Part shown: positions 1 to 9,683 of the stretch, in pieces
Layout of the letters: each line of letters begins with the position of its first letter
Numbering within the stretch: position 1 is the stretch's first letter
Assembly (NCBI RefSeq): GCF_003945345.1
Contig: NZ_AP019308.1
Location: 6,142,001 to 6,206,000 of the forward strand
Direction: 5' to 3'
DNA from: Paenibacillus baekrokdamisoli
GTDB taxonomy: Bacteria > Bacillota > Bacilli > Paenibacillales > Paenibacillaceae
DNA length: 64,000 nucleotides
The notes under the pieces: generated by a model
Databases searched by the model: none
Told to the model about the DNA's origin: nothing
The model's input: the letters and a program-made list of their open reading frames with translations, nothing else
Translations under genes and position numbers: made by a program

Positions 1-2
1 GG

Positions 3-401
3 AGAACGATCCCCTTTAATATGCTGATATTGTTGGGCAGCCTGCTCAAAATCCCCAAAGAAATGATTGAAGCTTCCAAAATAGATGGATGCACCGGAAT
101 CAAAACGGTATGGCATATCATTTTGCCGATGATGCTTCCGACAATTATGTTATTGTTAATTATATCGATCGCGAACGATTTTCGCTCATTCGACATCGTC
201 TGGATTATGACGCAAGGAGGGCCGATCGGCTCGACGGAAATTGCCTCTACGCTCATATACAAAATCGGTTTTAAGGAAAATCACTACGGCTATGCCAATG
301 CGATTGCGATCATGGTATTCGTCATCGTAACTGTACTGGTGGGGCTCGTTAGTTTGATTTTACGGAAAATCAATGCCAAAGACGTACGGGTGGAAAGGTG
401 A
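3..401 (+). CDS. Sugar ABC transporter permease, MalF type (5'-truncated by window edge)
   Basis: This is the C-terminal part of an inner-membrane permease that moves an oligosaccharide delivered by a binding lipoprotein. The reading frame is open from the first bases, so the gene begins outside the window. The EAA loop that docks the ATPase is visible (EASKIDGC followed by ILP), then two hydrophobic segments and a short basic tail. The next permease begins within about ten bases of the stop, so the two are one operon and probably form the heterodimeric channel. No ATPase gene is seen nearby, as is usual for Paenibacillus sugar importers that share an MsmX-type ATPase. The exact substrate cannot be read from the sequence. 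Confidence 0.9.
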   Translation, partial: RTIPFNMLILLGSLLKIPKEMIEASKIDGCTGIKTVWHIILPMMLPTIMLLLIISIANDFRSFDIVWIMTQGGPIGSTEIASTLIYKIGFKENHYGYANAIAIMVFVIVTVLVGLVSLILRKINAKDVRVER

Positions 402-409
402 GGAATCGC

Positions 410-1228
410 ATGTTCAAACGATCGATGATGACGCTTATCGTTACGCTGTTCGCACTTACTTCGTTATATCCGCTCTTTTGGGTAGTGCTGCAATCACTCA
501 AAACGGACGTTGAATTTTTTGGAAACCAATGGTCTTTGCCTCATCGATTCATTTGGCAAAATTATATCACTGCCTGGGAGCAGGCGAGCTTCGCGACTTA
601 TTATGGGAACACGCTGCTGGTGACCTTAATCAGTCTAGTAGGCGGTGTAGCCGTGTGTGTCGTCGCGGGGTATGCTTTCGGCAAAATGAAGTTTTTCGGA
701 AAAAGGACGCTTCAGGTGACGTTTGCGCTTGTCCTGTTCGTGCCTTCGCCCGTGCTGCTGCTGCCTGTCTTTTTCATCAATCGCGATTTGGGACTGCTTA
801 ATACCTATCCGGGTATGATTGGTCCGTATATCTGTTCGATTGTTCCGATGGGGGTTCTGCTCATGCAGTTTTCCTTCGCCGCATTGCCCAATGAGCTGAG
901 CGAATCCGCAAAAATGGACGGCTGTGGGGAGTGGCGAACCTTTTACCGAATTTTGCTCCCCTTAACGATGCCGACTGTCGCCACACTGAGCATCCTCCAA
1001 TTTATAGGGGTTTGGTCCGAATACATGTGGGCGTTCATATCCAATTCCAGTCCCAAAATGTACACGATTGCCGTCGGGATGGCACAAATGGCCTCCAAAA
1101 AATACGTATATGGGTTTGGCCCTGTTTTTGCAGGCATGGTTATTACCTCAATTGTTGTTATAGCCGTCTACATATTTTTGCAAAAATATTTTGTCCAAGC
1201 TTTATCTGAAGGGGCTGTCAAAGGGTAG
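410..1228 (+). CDS. Sugar ABC transporter permease, MalG type
   Basis: This is the second permease of the importer, 272 residues. It has an N-terminal membrane segment (residues about 5-27), further hydrophobic helices, and an EAA loop (ESAKMDGCGEW then LPLTMP) for the cytoplasmic ATPase. A GTG at 398 would also open the frame, but AAAGGTGAGG at 394-403 lies six bases before ATG 410, so 410 is preferred. It ends in the basic VKG tail typical of the MalG/AraQ family. It follows the upstream permease directly and precedes a YesM-type kinase, which suggests that ligand sensing and uptake are co-expressed. Confidence 0.92.
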   Translation: MFKRSMMTLIVTLFALTSLYPLFWVVLQSLKTDVEFFGNQWSLPHRFIWQNYITAWEQASFATYYGNTLLVTLISLVGGVAVCVVAGYAFGKMKFFGKRTLQVTFALVLFVPSPVLLLPVFFINRDLGLLNTYPGMIGPYICSIVPMGVLLMQFSFAALPNELSESAKMDGCGEWRTFYRILLPLTMPTVATLSILQFIGVWSEYMWAFISNSSPKMYTIAVGMAQMASKKYVYGFGPVFAGMVITSIVVIAVYIFLQKYFVQALSEGAVKG

Positions 1229-1255
1229 CCGATTAACTGCCAAGGAGGAAGACGA

Positions 1256-2992
1256 TTGGTAAAAAGACTTCTTAGTACTTACATCTTGTTGATCGTTCTA
1301 CCTATTGTTCTGACTTCTTCTGTCTCTTATTATTTGTACAAGCAAAGCATGGAAGATGAAGTGTCGGTATCGGTTGAGCGGACGATCCGGCTGTTGTATT
1401 CGGAAGTTGATGGTTATTTCGTGGACATGGTGCGGTTGTCGACATCCATTATGACGGAAGACACACAGTTGGATGATGACCGCAATTTGCTTCACATTAT
1501 TAACGAGCGCAATGCCGGTAGGGTCTCGGTTCATTCCTTGGAAGCATACACGCAGGTGCAGCGTTTGAACCATTTTTTAAACCAGCTGTTGAATCAAAAG
1601 CGCGATCTGAATTCCGTCTATCTCTACACGAAGTCCAAAGAAATATTTGAAAGCCACCGATCTGAGAGCCGAATGACTCCCCAAAAGCTGGCATATTACG
1701 AGCAGCAGTTGATGGAGTCAGGACGAGAGTGGATTATGGAAAAGGATGAAAAGGATGCTTCGATTTATTTAATTCGGCGAATCAATGATCCTTCACACCA
1801 ATATCTCGGCAGTATTGTCCTGAGCATTGAATTATCCGGTTTAAACCAGCTCATGGAGAACGCCCAGCTGCCGAAACAGGATATGATCGTTCTATGGAAT
1901 CGTCAGCTTCCGATATTCGATCCCGCCAGCAAATGGCCGGAATACGCCATCGAATTGTCTCCAACGCGGATCGCCTCCATGAATAAAAGCTTTCCATCCG
2001 GTAGCACACTCGTCACCTATGCCTCGCCCCAACAATCGGAGTGGACGCTTGTCGCCTACTTGCCGTACAGTGCGCTTACCGAGCAAATACGAACTGTGCG
2101 TTTCTGGGTGCTGACTGCAGGGGGCTTATGCGTCTTGTTTTCAATTATTGTCGCCATCTTACTGGCTATGGGTATGGTTAAGCCTGTCAAAGCTGTGCGC
2201 AATGCGATGAGGGTAATGGAAAAAGGCTTCTTGAATACAAGGGTTGTGGTACGAGGGACCGATGAGGTTGCGGAGCTGGCCGAAGGGTTCAACTCGATGT
2301 CAGAGAAATTGAAGGAGCTTATCGACCAGGTTTATCTGTCCGATCTGGCTCACAAAGAGGCGGAGCTAATAGCGCTGCACGCTCAAATCAATCCGCATTT
2401 TCTATATAACACACTGGAAGCGATCAGCATGGTCGCCGAAATGCAAAGGCCATCGGAAGCGGCGGAAATGGCCAGAGCGCTTGGACTGCTGTTCCGTGCG
2501 GCTACGGAATTTGAAATGCTCGTTCCTATCCATATGGAGCTCATGCTGCTGAAGCAGTATTTACTGCTTCAGGAAATACGTTTCAACGGATCTCTTCATA
2601 TCGAGTATGATGTGCAGCCAGACGTGGAGAGAGTCCTTATTCCGAAGCTTTCCCTTCAGACTGTAGTGGAAAACTGTTTCAAACACGGTTTTGCGGCGAT
2701 GAGGATGCCGCGTCAGGCGTCGATTCGCGTAAAGGTGTATGCTGTACAACAAACCGTGTCGGTCGAAATCATTGACAATGGGATCGGGATTGAGCAGGTC
2801 CGCTTGAATGAAATCATCCAGCATTTACAGATGGGAACGGCGGAGGCTTCCCATGTGGGATTGGTTAATGTCCATAACCGCATCCGCTTAAAGTGGGGAA
2901 AGGAATTTGGGATGTTGATCTCAAGCAGACCAGGAATCGGAACGGCCGTTACCCTCAACATCCCTTGCGAAAGGCCGGGTGAACAGGTATGA
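1256..2992 (+). CDS. YesM-type sensor histidine kinase
   Basis: This is a 578-residue membrane kinase that probably senses an extracellular sugar or the loaded binding protein and phosphorylates the response regulator encoded next. Visible parts are a first membrane helix (residues about 5-22), a long extracellular sensor region (about 30-275), a second helix (about 282-305), a HAMP linker, the LytS/YesM-type phosphoacceptor motif NPHFLYNTLE with His381, and a C-terminal ATPase domain with ENCFKHG and DNGIGI motifs. The start is TTG at 1256, with CAAGGAGG at 1241-1248. Its stop overlaps the next ATG (ATGA), indicating translational coupling. Confidence 0.93.
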   Translation: MVKRLLSTYILLIVLPIVLTSSVSYYLYKQSMEDEVSVSVERTIRLLYSEVDGYFVDMVRLSTSIMTEDTQLDDDRNLLHIINERNAGRVSVHSLEAYTQVQRLNHFLNQLLNQKRDLNSVYLYTKSKEIFESHRSESRMTPQKLAYYEQQLMESGREWIMEKDEKDASIYLIRRINDPSHQYLGSIVLSIELSGLNQLMENAQLPKQDMIVLWNRQLPIFDPASKWPEYAIELSPTRIASMNKSFPSGSTLVTYASPQQSEWTLVAYLPYSALTEQIRTVRFWVLTAGGLCVLFSIIVAILLAMGMVKPVKAVRNAMRVMEKGFLNTRVVVRGTDEVAELAEGFNSMSEKLKELIDQVYLSDLAHKEAELIALHAQINPHFLYNTLEAISMVAEMQRPSEAAEMARALGLLFRAATEFEMLVPIHMELMLLKQYLLLQEIRFNGSLHIEYDVQPDVERVLIPKLSLQTVVENCFKHGFAAMRMPRQASIRVKVYAVQQTVSVEIIDNGIGIEQVRLNEIIQHLQMGTAEASHVGLVNVHNRIRLKWGKEFGMLISSRPGIGTAVTLNIPCERPGEQV

Positions 2993-4611
2993 ATATTGTT
3001 ATCGCAGATGATGAGAAGTTGATCTTACAGGGTATGGCCTTCATCATCACCCAAATGAATGCAAACGATAGGATAGTCGCACAATGTTATGACGGCGAAG
3101 AAGCGTTGGCGTTTTGTTTGCAGGAAGGTGCAAACGTGGACGTTCTGATCACGGACGTCTGCATGCCTAATAAGGACGGTTTGGACCTGATCACGGAACT
3201 GGCCCGCGCTTGCCCCCATATCCAAACTATCGTCATGAGCGGATTTGGCGAATTTGATTACGTGAGAAGGGCCATGCGGGAAGGAGCGATCGATTACTTA
3301 TTAAAGCCAGTCATTAAGAATGAGCTTCAAGCGGTGCTGGATCGCATCCGTAACCAGGAAAGTCCCGTTTCCAGAGCGGGGGGCTACGACAAGAGAGAAT
3401 CTCCGCTGGGACCTTCCGTCTACCACGACAATCTATTGAACGCCTTGTTCCACAACAATCCCGGTATGGCTCCGGATGCTAGGGCCTATTTGGAGAATCG
3501 TTATGGAATTTCCGAGCATCAATATGTCTTCCTAGCCGCCGGTGTTTCTATCGACGAAATACCAGGAAGTCCTTTTCAGCAAGCCGATCGGATGCTGTTT
3601 CAATATTTTATACGCAAAATGGCAGAAGAAGCCTTGTTTTTGCTGCAGCCCGAAGGGGGGACTGTATGGCAAGGCCAGGACGGATTTGTCGTTTTGCTTT
3701 TCTTTGTGAAGAAGGGTAACGAAAGGGCTTCTGATATATCAGCTTCTCTGGATCATTTGTTGGCCTTGCTTGCTTCCCATGTCCAATATCCCGTCACGAT
3801 CGGCTTAAGCTCCGCATTGGACAAGTTCTCGCTCTTTCCCGAGCTGCTGGGGCAAGTGCAGGCTTCGCTCCGAGCAAGATTAACGATGGGTACGGGTAAG
3901 GTCATTCGTTACGAAGATTCCTTGAACCTCCTCAACCAATGGTCTGTCAAGCAGGACTCCTTTCACAAGGTGGTTATGGCAACGGTGCTGGGCGATGTGG
4001 AGATCGTCGAGAAGGAATTGTATGTGCTTTTGGCCGATTTATACAAGGCAACTGTTCACCCGGAAGTTCTGTTGGATATGATTCTGCGGCTCTTCTTGCG
4101 AGTGGAAGATGCGCTGGAAGCGAAGGGGATTCGACCATCGGATGTTGGATTGAGCGATTGGGGAAAGCTGCAAAGGGATTTAGAGAAATGTCCGACATGG
4201 GTCGCCTTGGAAAGCGAGGTCATGTCCAGATTGACCGAATGGGCGGGTCTTATTCAGGAGAAACAGCTTGAAGTGAAGCCGACTTTTATTACCGATGCCG
4301 TGAATTATATCCATATTCACTATGCCAGCGATTTGACTTTGGCGGAGGTAGCAGATGTTGTGGGGCTGTATCCGACCTATTTAAGCGAGCAGTTCAAAGT
4401 GCGTATGGGCGTGAAATTCATTGACTACGTTATTAACATCCGGATGGAGAAAGCGAAGAAACTGCTCCGGGAAACGAACAAGCCTTCCTTTGAAATATGT
4501 GAGAAGGTAGGCTACGCGACTCCCGCACACTTTACGAAAGTTTTTAAAAACAAAGTCGGTTGTACGCCTGTGGAATACCGGGAAGGGTGGCGGGAACTGC
4601 GCAAACTATAA
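2989..4611 (+). CDS. YesN-type response regulator with AraC DNA-binding domain
   Basis: This is a 540-residue regulator paired with the preceding kinase. The receiver domain fills residues 1-120, with acidic pocket residues near the N-terminus, phosphoacceptor Asp56 (LITDVCMP) and the conserved Lys in YLLKPV. A linker of about 300 residues typical of YesN proteins follows, then two AraC helix-turn-helix motifs at about 435-535, ending in FKNKVGCTPVEYR. It probably activates the binding-protein gene immediately downstream and perhaps the permeases. The start overlaps the kinase stop by four bases. Confidence 0.93.
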   Translation: MNIVIADDEKLILQGMAFIITQMNANDRIVAQCYDGEEALAFCLQEGANVDVLITDVCMPNKDGLDLITELARACPHIQTIVMSGFGEFDYVRRAMREGAIDYLLKPVIKNELQAVLDRIRNQESPVSRAGGYDKRESPLGPSVYHDNLLNALFHNNPGMAPDARAYLENRYGISEHQYVFLAAGVSIDEIPGSPFQQADRMLFQYFIRKMAEEALFLLQPEGGTVWQGQDGFVVLLFFVKKGNERASDISASLDHLLALLASHVQYPVTIGLSSALDKFSLFPELLGQVQASLRARLTMGTGKVIRYEDSLNLLNQWSVKQDSFHKVVMATVLGDVEIVEKELYVLLADLYKATVHPEVLLDMILRLFLRVEDALEAKGIRPSDVGLSDWGKLQRDLEKCPTWVALESEVMSRLTEWAGLIQEKQLEVKPTFITDAVNYIHIHYASDLTLAEVADVVGLYPTYLSEQFKVRMGVKFIDYVINIRMEKAKKLLRETNKPSFEICEKVGYATPAHFTKVFKNKVGCTPVEYREGWRELRKL

Positions 4612-4719
4612 AATAAAAAACCGAATAATAGGCAATCATTCCGAATTTACTCGAGTTTTCAGCTTGGTTTGAGGGTGCTACGATAGGGGCGTGTTCAAAC
4701 GACCTATGGAGGGGATTGC

Positions 4720-6054
4720 ATGAAAAAGAGAGGGATGCTCATCACGTTGTCACTGCTGATCGTTGCGATGGTAGTATTGAGCGGATGCGGCGGCAAAAAT
4801 GAAAACGATACGGTTGCATCTGCGGGGAACCAGAAGGAGTCATCAGCCGCAGGTGAAAATGTCACATTGAAGTTTATTTCCTGGTGGTCTTATTTAAAAC
4901 CAGAACTATTCAAAAAATTCGAAGACGCTAATCCTGGCGTTAAAATTGACTATGAATATGTTGCTGCTGGTGACGCGTACAACAACAAGATTAAAACGCT
5001 AACCGCTTCCAATGATCTGCCTGACGTATTCGGTATTCAGGGCGTCACTTTTGAATCGCTGATCAAAACGAAGGACATTTTGGATTTGAAGAGTGCATTC
5101 ACAACACCAGCGTACGATAAAAGTACGGCTTGGGGCGACACAATGAATCCTGTTCTTATCGATAATATGAATTCCGGTTTAACGTCAGAGGTAGATGCGA
5201 GAAACCATGTTTGGGGCGTTCCGTTCGGAGCCGTCAGCGTTGTCGTCGTCTATAACAAGTCGCTATTCGATGGATTGGGGCTCAAGGCTCCGGCGACATG
5301 GGCCGAATTCGAATCGAATAACAAACGAATTAAAGAAGCAGGCGTTATCCCAATGTCTTATGCGAATAAAGTAGGCTGGGGAGACTGGTGGCTTCGCTTC
5401 TTGCTTGATCAATCCATAAGAAACGTGACAACCGACGATTTCCTAACCGGGAAAGCGAAAGTAACGGACCCTGGATTTGTGGAGGCGGTTGCGAAGCTCA
5501 AAGAAATGTGGGACAGCGGCACGTTCGATCCAGCGGGCATGACCAATGGCGTGGATGAAACGCAAGCGCTGTTCGTCCAGCAAAAGATGGCTCAATATAT
5601 GGTTGTTCCGGAAAATTTCATTCAATATTTACAACAAAATATGCCTAAGGAAGTTGAACTGGGAGCTTATGCCCTACCTGCTTGGAAGGGGATAGAGCCT
5701 AGCCGTACGCTCGGCGGGGCTTCGAATATTGTAGCGGTTTCCGCGAAAACGAAACACCAAGAGGCAGCTATTAAACTGGCGAAGTTTCTGACCTCTGAGA
5801 GTACGTTCCAAAGCTTGGCCGAGAGCGACGTGGTGCCGAGCACAAAAGGATATAAGCCGCCAGAGGGCGACAAAATCATGGGGGCTTATGCAAAAGCGGC
5901 CGAGAATGGTTTCATAGTCGAGCATACGCCAGGAAACGAAGCGGGTATCAAATTGTTCCAAGATGCACTCCCAAAAATCCTGATCGGGAACGAGCCAATT
6001 GAACAATCTTTGGCAGAAGTGCAGGCGCTTATCGATAAAAATGTAAAAAAATAA
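4720..6054 (+). CDS. Extracellular sugar-binding lipoprotein of the ABC importer
   Basis: This is a 444-residue substrate-binding protein anchored outside the membrane. The N-terminus is a lipoprotein signal with the lipobox VLSGC, so the lipidated Cys is near residue 23, followed by a polar linker rich in Ser, Ala and Asn. The rest fits the family 1 solute-binding fold (KFISWWSYLKPELFKKF near the mature start, and the late EAAIKLAKFLTS helix). ATG 4720 is preceded by ATGGAGGGG. It follows the kinase/regulator pair after about 100 bases that probably hold a regulated promoter. The order permease-permease-kinase-regulator-binding protein is common in Paenibacillus. The ligand is unknown. Confidence 0.92.
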   Translation: MKKRGMLITLSLLIVAMVVLSGCGGKNENDTVASAGNQKESSAAGENVTLKFISWWSYLKPELFKKFEDANPGVKIDYEYVAAGDAYNNKIKTLTASNDLPDVFGIQGVTFESLIKTKDILDLKSAFTTPAYDKSTAWGDTMNPVLIDNMNSGLTSEVDARNHVWGVPFGAVSVVVVYNKSLFDGLGLKAPATWAEFESNNKRIKEAGVIPMSYANKVGWGDWWLRFLLDQSIRNVTTDDFLTGKAKVTDPGFVEAVAKLKEMWDSGTFDPAGMTNGVDETQALFVQQKMAQYMVVPENFIQYLQQNMPKEVELGAYALPAWKGIEPSRTLGGASNIVAVSAKTKHQEAAIKLAKFLTSESTFQSLAESDVVPSTKGYKPPEGDKIMGAYAKAAENGFIVEHTPGNEAGIKLFQDALPKILIGNEPIEQSLAEVQALIDKNVKK

Positions 6055-6061
6055 GTTTAAG

Positions 6062-6114
6062 AAAACACCGGAGCCTTCGAGCATGAGCATGAGCATGAAT
6101 GGCTTCGGTGTTTT
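6062..6114 (+). terminator. Stem-loop terminator after the binding-protein gene
   Basis: A 14-bp stem (AAAACACCGGAGCC at 6062-6075 with GGCTTCGGTGTTTT at 6101-6114, one G-T wobble) encloses a 25-base loop containing the 6-bp unit GAGCAT three times. The stem ends in a T run. It overlaps the upstream in-frame ATG 6099 of the next gene, which argues against that start. Confidence 0.75.
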
Positions 6115-6140
6115 ACATCGATCAAGGGAGCGTGAGTTTT

Positions 6141-8801
6141 ATGATGACGATGATTGGGGATGTTCGGAAAACAATCGGTATGGCTATCGTAGTTGTTTGT
6201 GTTGTTATGATCGGTATTTTGTATGCTTCTACGGCGACCGCTTCAGCCGCCGCAACCTACTATGTCAATAACCAAATTGGAAGCGGTTGCAACGATAGTG
6301 GGACGGGAACTTCGCAAACAGCGCCGTGGTGCAGTTTTGTGCCTGTCAACAGCCATGGCGCGTTCGGGGCCGGAGACCAAATCCTGCTGGCTAGGGGGAG
6401 CGTATGGAACCAGCAAATGACGATTACGGGTACAGGAACATCAGTAAGCCCGATCGTATTAGGCGCCTACGGAAGCGGAAGCCGTCCGAGTATTATCCGC
6501 AACGGACTGGAGTCTGATAGAGCGATCATTTTGACGAATCCTACCTTCTGGCATATCAGTAGTCTGGAAATCGGCAGCGCCGGAACTGGTATTCTGGTCA
6601 CCTTTTCTACAGCTGGACATGAGGGGCTTGTGTTCGATAATCTCTATTTTCATGATATTAAAGGGATTCATCAGGGATCGGGCAGCGGAAACGACAGCAC
6701 GGGAGATGCGATCTGGAATTCAGCTGGGATCGAGTTTACGTCTAAAACATTCGACAATTCGAATAGCGTCAACAATTATATTGTGAATAATGTGACTTTC
6801 GACAGAATTGAAGGTACTCGAAACCTGGATACGATTTCGATCGACTGGTATAACGGGACGTACTCCTCGACATCGAGTCATAAAGCTGCGGAGAATATCG
6901 TGATGACGAATCTCAACTTTCACGGTAACAATGCGGGAGGCGGCAGCGCAACAGGTTGCGATGACGGAATGCGCATCACGGATGTCCGCTATTTGACAAT
7001 GATTAACTCAAAATTGGATGGCGATTCGGGGTGTCATTCGGCTACCGGAACAGCTGCGGTTTATATGGCTGGTGTTTACGACAGTAATATTTTTAATAAT
7101 ATGTTTACCAACGTACCCGACACGGGATCTCCGGATATGGTTGCATTTGATTTTGAATGCTGTACGGATCATGTGAATATCAGCGAAAATTATATCGCCG
7201 GCAACGCCGGAGCGGGTATATCCTTTTTGGCTATTCATCCTGGTATCGGCTTTGAAACGAATACCGTAGCGGCAGGGAATACCTTTATTCAAAATGGAAA
7301 TGGTTCTTTCCGCCGAGCCGGTACGTCCGATACGCCAACGGGCACAATTCGGGATAATTTCTACAACGAAGCGAAAAATTTCATGTACGAGGATGGGGCA
7401 GATTATAGCGGCTTTACCGTTTCCAACAATCTACCGATTAAATCGGTTTCTGCCATCTTTCATTCCGCGAACCAGTTTGGATCGACACAAGGATTGAACA
7501 ACTGGGTTTACAAAGCTTATGACGGATCGACATGGTCGAATCTTGCTTATTATAATAGCGCTAATAAAGCCTGGCAGCCTTCATCTACGACGGGTACACC
7601 GAGTATTTCTCAATTTGATCAGAATCCCGCCAATTGCGGAAGTTGTTGGGTAGCCAGAGCTTGGAAAGCGCCGGTAACGGGTACGGTCAGCATTCGGGCT
7701 CGTGTATTGAAAGCGTTGTCGGGTGGCGATGGTTCAGTTGTCAGAATCACCAAAAATGGTACGCGCATATGGCCCGCAGCGGGCAATCAATCGCTTGGCT
7801 CAAGTGACATGGTCGGCTACGAGGCGATATTGGATAGTATCAGCGTAAACGAAAATGATGAAATCCGCTTTGAAGTTTCAAGCGGTACGACAGGAAATAA
7901 CACAGATGATACGGTGAGCTGGGTACCATCCATTGCCTATAGCAATTACGGGCTGCAGTGGGATTTTAATACAAACGGCAATCTGGAAGGTTGGTCAATG
8001 GCCAACCAGATCAGCGGCTCGGTTTCTGGAGGGATCTTGACGCTGACAAGCAGCGGTACGGACCCTTATATCGTATCCAGTGACAACTTGAATAGCCCCG
8101 CTGTGAATCGCTATATTCGAATTCGGTTGAAGAATAATGCAAACGATCCAATGGCTCAAATTTTCTTTACAACAACGACTCATACAACTTGGGATGCGGC
8201 GAAATCCGTTACGTTTGCAACGAAAGAGAATGCGAGCGGCTATTCTACTTATGTGATCGATATGGGCGTCAACGCCAATTGGTCGGGAACGATTAAGCAA
8301 TTGCGATTCGATCCAATGTCGAAAAGCGGATCTATGAATGTGGACTACATTCAGATGACTGCTTTGGGATACGACCAGGCTAAAGGTTGGGAGTTTAACA
8401 CGGATGCGAACCTGGAGAACTGGTCGAGCGGGAACCAAAACAGTTCGATGACGGCAACGGGAGGCGCTTTAAATGTGACATCAAGCGGGACGGATCCATA
8501 TATCTATTCTCCGGATCAGTTGGAGATTACGAATCCGCTCCTCAATCGCTATATTCATATCCGCCTACAGAATCAATCGAGCAATTCGACCGCCGAGCTA
8601 TTCTTTATCACGACGACGGATACGACGTGGAATGCGACGAAATCAGTTCTCATACCCATTATTGCAACGAGCGGCATGATGGATTACGTAGTGGATATGG
8701 GGGAGAATGCAAACTGGACGGGAACAATCAGGCAAATCCGCTTCGATCCGCTGACCGCAGTTGGAACGGTTAATGTGGACTATATAAGAATAACGGATTA
8801 A
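6141..8801 (+). CDS. Exported right-handed beta-helix protein with two C-terminal repeat modules
   Basis: This is an 886-residue exported protein, probably a polysaccharide lyase or glycosidase of the parallel beta-helix fold. ATG 6141 has AAGGGAG ten bases upstream. The in-frame ATG 6099 lies inside a terminator stem. A signal peptide (about residues 1-36, ending ATASAAA) is followed by a helix-forming region with Asn/Gly/Asp-rich rungs to about residue 430. Next come a beta-sandwich-like segment (about 440-600) and two related modules of about 140 residues each (603-744 and 745-886), both opening with W-x-FNT-x-x-NLE-x-W and both containing SSGTDPYI and VDYI. The modules resemble non-catalytic carbohydrate-binding units. 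I cannot assign a catalytic family or substrate. Confidence 0.8.
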   Translation: MMTMIGDVRKTIGMAIVVVCVVMIGILYASTATASAAATYYVNNQIGSGCNDSGTGTSQTAPWCSFVPVNSHGAFGAGDQILLARGSVWNQQMTITGTGTSVSPIVLGAYGSGSRPSIIRNGLESDRAIILTNPTFWHISSLEIGSAGTGILVTFSTAGHEGLVFDNLYFHDIKGIHQGSGSGNDSTGDAIWNSAGIEFTSKTFDNSNSVNNYIVNNVTFDRIEGTRNLDTISIDWYNGTYSSTSSHKAAENIVMTNLNFHGNNAGGGSATGCDDGMRITDVRYLTMINSKLDGDSGCHSATGTAAVYMAGVYDSNIFNNMFTNVPDTGSPDMVAFDFECCTDHVNISENYIAGNAGAGISFLAIHPGIGFETNTVAAGNTFIQNGNGSFRRAGTSDTPTGTIRDNFYNEAKNFMYEDGADYSGFTVSNNLPIKSVSAIFHSANQFGSTQGLNNWVYKAYDGSTWSNLAYYNSANKAWQPSSTTGTPSISQFDQNPANCGSCWVARAWKAPVTGTVSIRARVLKALSGGDGSVVRITKNGTRIWPAAGNQSLGSSDMVGYEAILDSISVNENDEIRFEVSSGTTGNNTDDTVSWVPSIAYSNYGLQWDFNTNGNLEGWSMANQISGSVSGGILTLTSSGTDPYIVSSDNLNSPAVNRYIRIRLKNNANDPMAQIFFTTTTHTTWDAAKSVTFATKENASGYSTYVIDMGVNANWSGTIKQLRFDPMSKSGSMNVDYIQMTALGYDQAKGWEFNTDANLENWSSGNQNSSMTATGGALNVTSSGTDPYIYSPDQLEITNPLLNRYIHIRLQNQSSNSTAELFFITTTDTTWNATKSVLIPIIATSGMMDYVVDMGENANWTGTIRQIRFDPLTAVGTVNVDYIRITD

Positions 8802-8812
8802 TGGATCGTAAG

Positions 8813-8870
8813 TATCCCCGGCGCTGATTGAACCTCTTTGCTGGATGAGTTCAAGCGGGTGCTGGGGAAT
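8813..8870. terminator. Imperfect hairpin between convergent genes
   Basis: An imperfect inverted repeat (TATCCCCGGCGC paired with GGTGCTGGGGAATA, and GAAC with GTTC further in) lies between the ends of the beta-helix gene and the convergent AraC gene. It may act as a bidirectional transcription stop, although it lacks a strong T run on either strand. Confidence 0.4.
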
Positions 8871-8918
8871 ATGTACACGATAAATTCAAGGGGGCTGTTA
8901 CCGTACTGCAGCTGATCC

Positions 8919-9674
8919 CTACCGAATGAAATGCTTACGTTTGAACTCGCTTGGAGTGAAACCGGTTATTTTGCGGAACGTGTCCGAAAACTGCGAACTG
9001 TTCGAAAACCCGCAGTCCTGGGAGATGGTGCTCATCGACATATCGGTCGAAAGCATCATCTTTTTGGCATGCTGGATTCTTTTGTTGATGATGTAGCTCA
9101 TAGGCGGTTCGCCGGTTTTCACTTTGAACAGATGTCTGAAATGATCGTAGCTGTAACCGGACAGATTGGCGAGGGAAGGCAGGTTAATCTGCTGTTGGAA
9201 ATTTTCATTGATGAAATTTTCGATGTACTCGAATGATTCAGTGGAGGAGTGGATCGAGCGTGTCCGCTCGAATTCGATCAGAAACTCATTCAGCAGCAAT
9301 TCGAGCTTCAGATGGTGATGAATGCGTTGGGTTAAAAGTTCATACTTCATCTTTTTCACGAGCTGCAGCAGCAGGCAGGAACGATCGGGATAGATGCCGT
9401 TCTCCAATCGGATGGAATGGCTTTCGCTTTCACGAAATGGGAATCCCAGACAGATCAGTTCAGTTGCCTCGTGATGAAGTTCGTTGTGATAGGTACGAGG
9501 TTGAATAATACTGAACGTATTCTCTGAGTAGGTATGGGCTGTGTTGTCGATGGTTGTCGTTCCAGAGCCGCGAAGATAATAGACCAATTCATAACAGTCA
9601 TGCTGATGGAGGCTGATTTCTGTGTTGAATTTATGGGAAAAAAGGAATGAAAATTTAAGCTGCTTGGTAAACAT
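8919..9674 (-). CDS. AraC family transcriptional regulator with cupin-type sensor domain
   Basis: This is a 251-residue one-component regulator. The N-terminal half (about 1-140) reads as an AraC-type cupin sensor (HQHDCYELVYYLRGSGTT). The C-terminal 100 residues carry the two AraC helix-turn-helix motifs (SGYSYDHFRHLFK, and DCGFSNSSQFSDTFRK then TGFTPSEFKR). Two ATGs are possible. GGAAAGG touches the first (9683), while the second (9674) has it at nine bases, so 9674 is preferred. It lies between the beta-helix gene (convergent) and the rhamnosidase gene (divergent), making either a candidate target. The inducer is probably a small sugar, by family analogy only. Confidence 0.88.
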   Translation of the reverse strand: MFTKQLKFSFLFSHKFNTEISLHQHDCYELVYYLRGSGTTTIDNTAHTYSENTFSIIQPRTYHNELHHEATELICLGFPFRESESHSIRLENGIYPDRSCLLLQLVKKMKYELLTQRIHHHLKLELLLNEFLIEFERTRSIHSSTESFEYIENFINENFQQQINLPSLANLSGYSYDHFRHLFKVKTGEPPMSYIINKRIQHAKKMMLSTDMSMSTISQDCGFSNSSQFSDTFRKITGFTPSEFKRKHFIR

Positions 9675-9683
9675 CGGGCGCAT

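Noticed and set aside
6099..6140. Upstream in-frame ATG of the beta-helix gene
   Set aside because: The ATG lies inside the stem of the preceding terminator and has no ribosome site, while ATG 6141 has AAGGGAG ten bases upstream.
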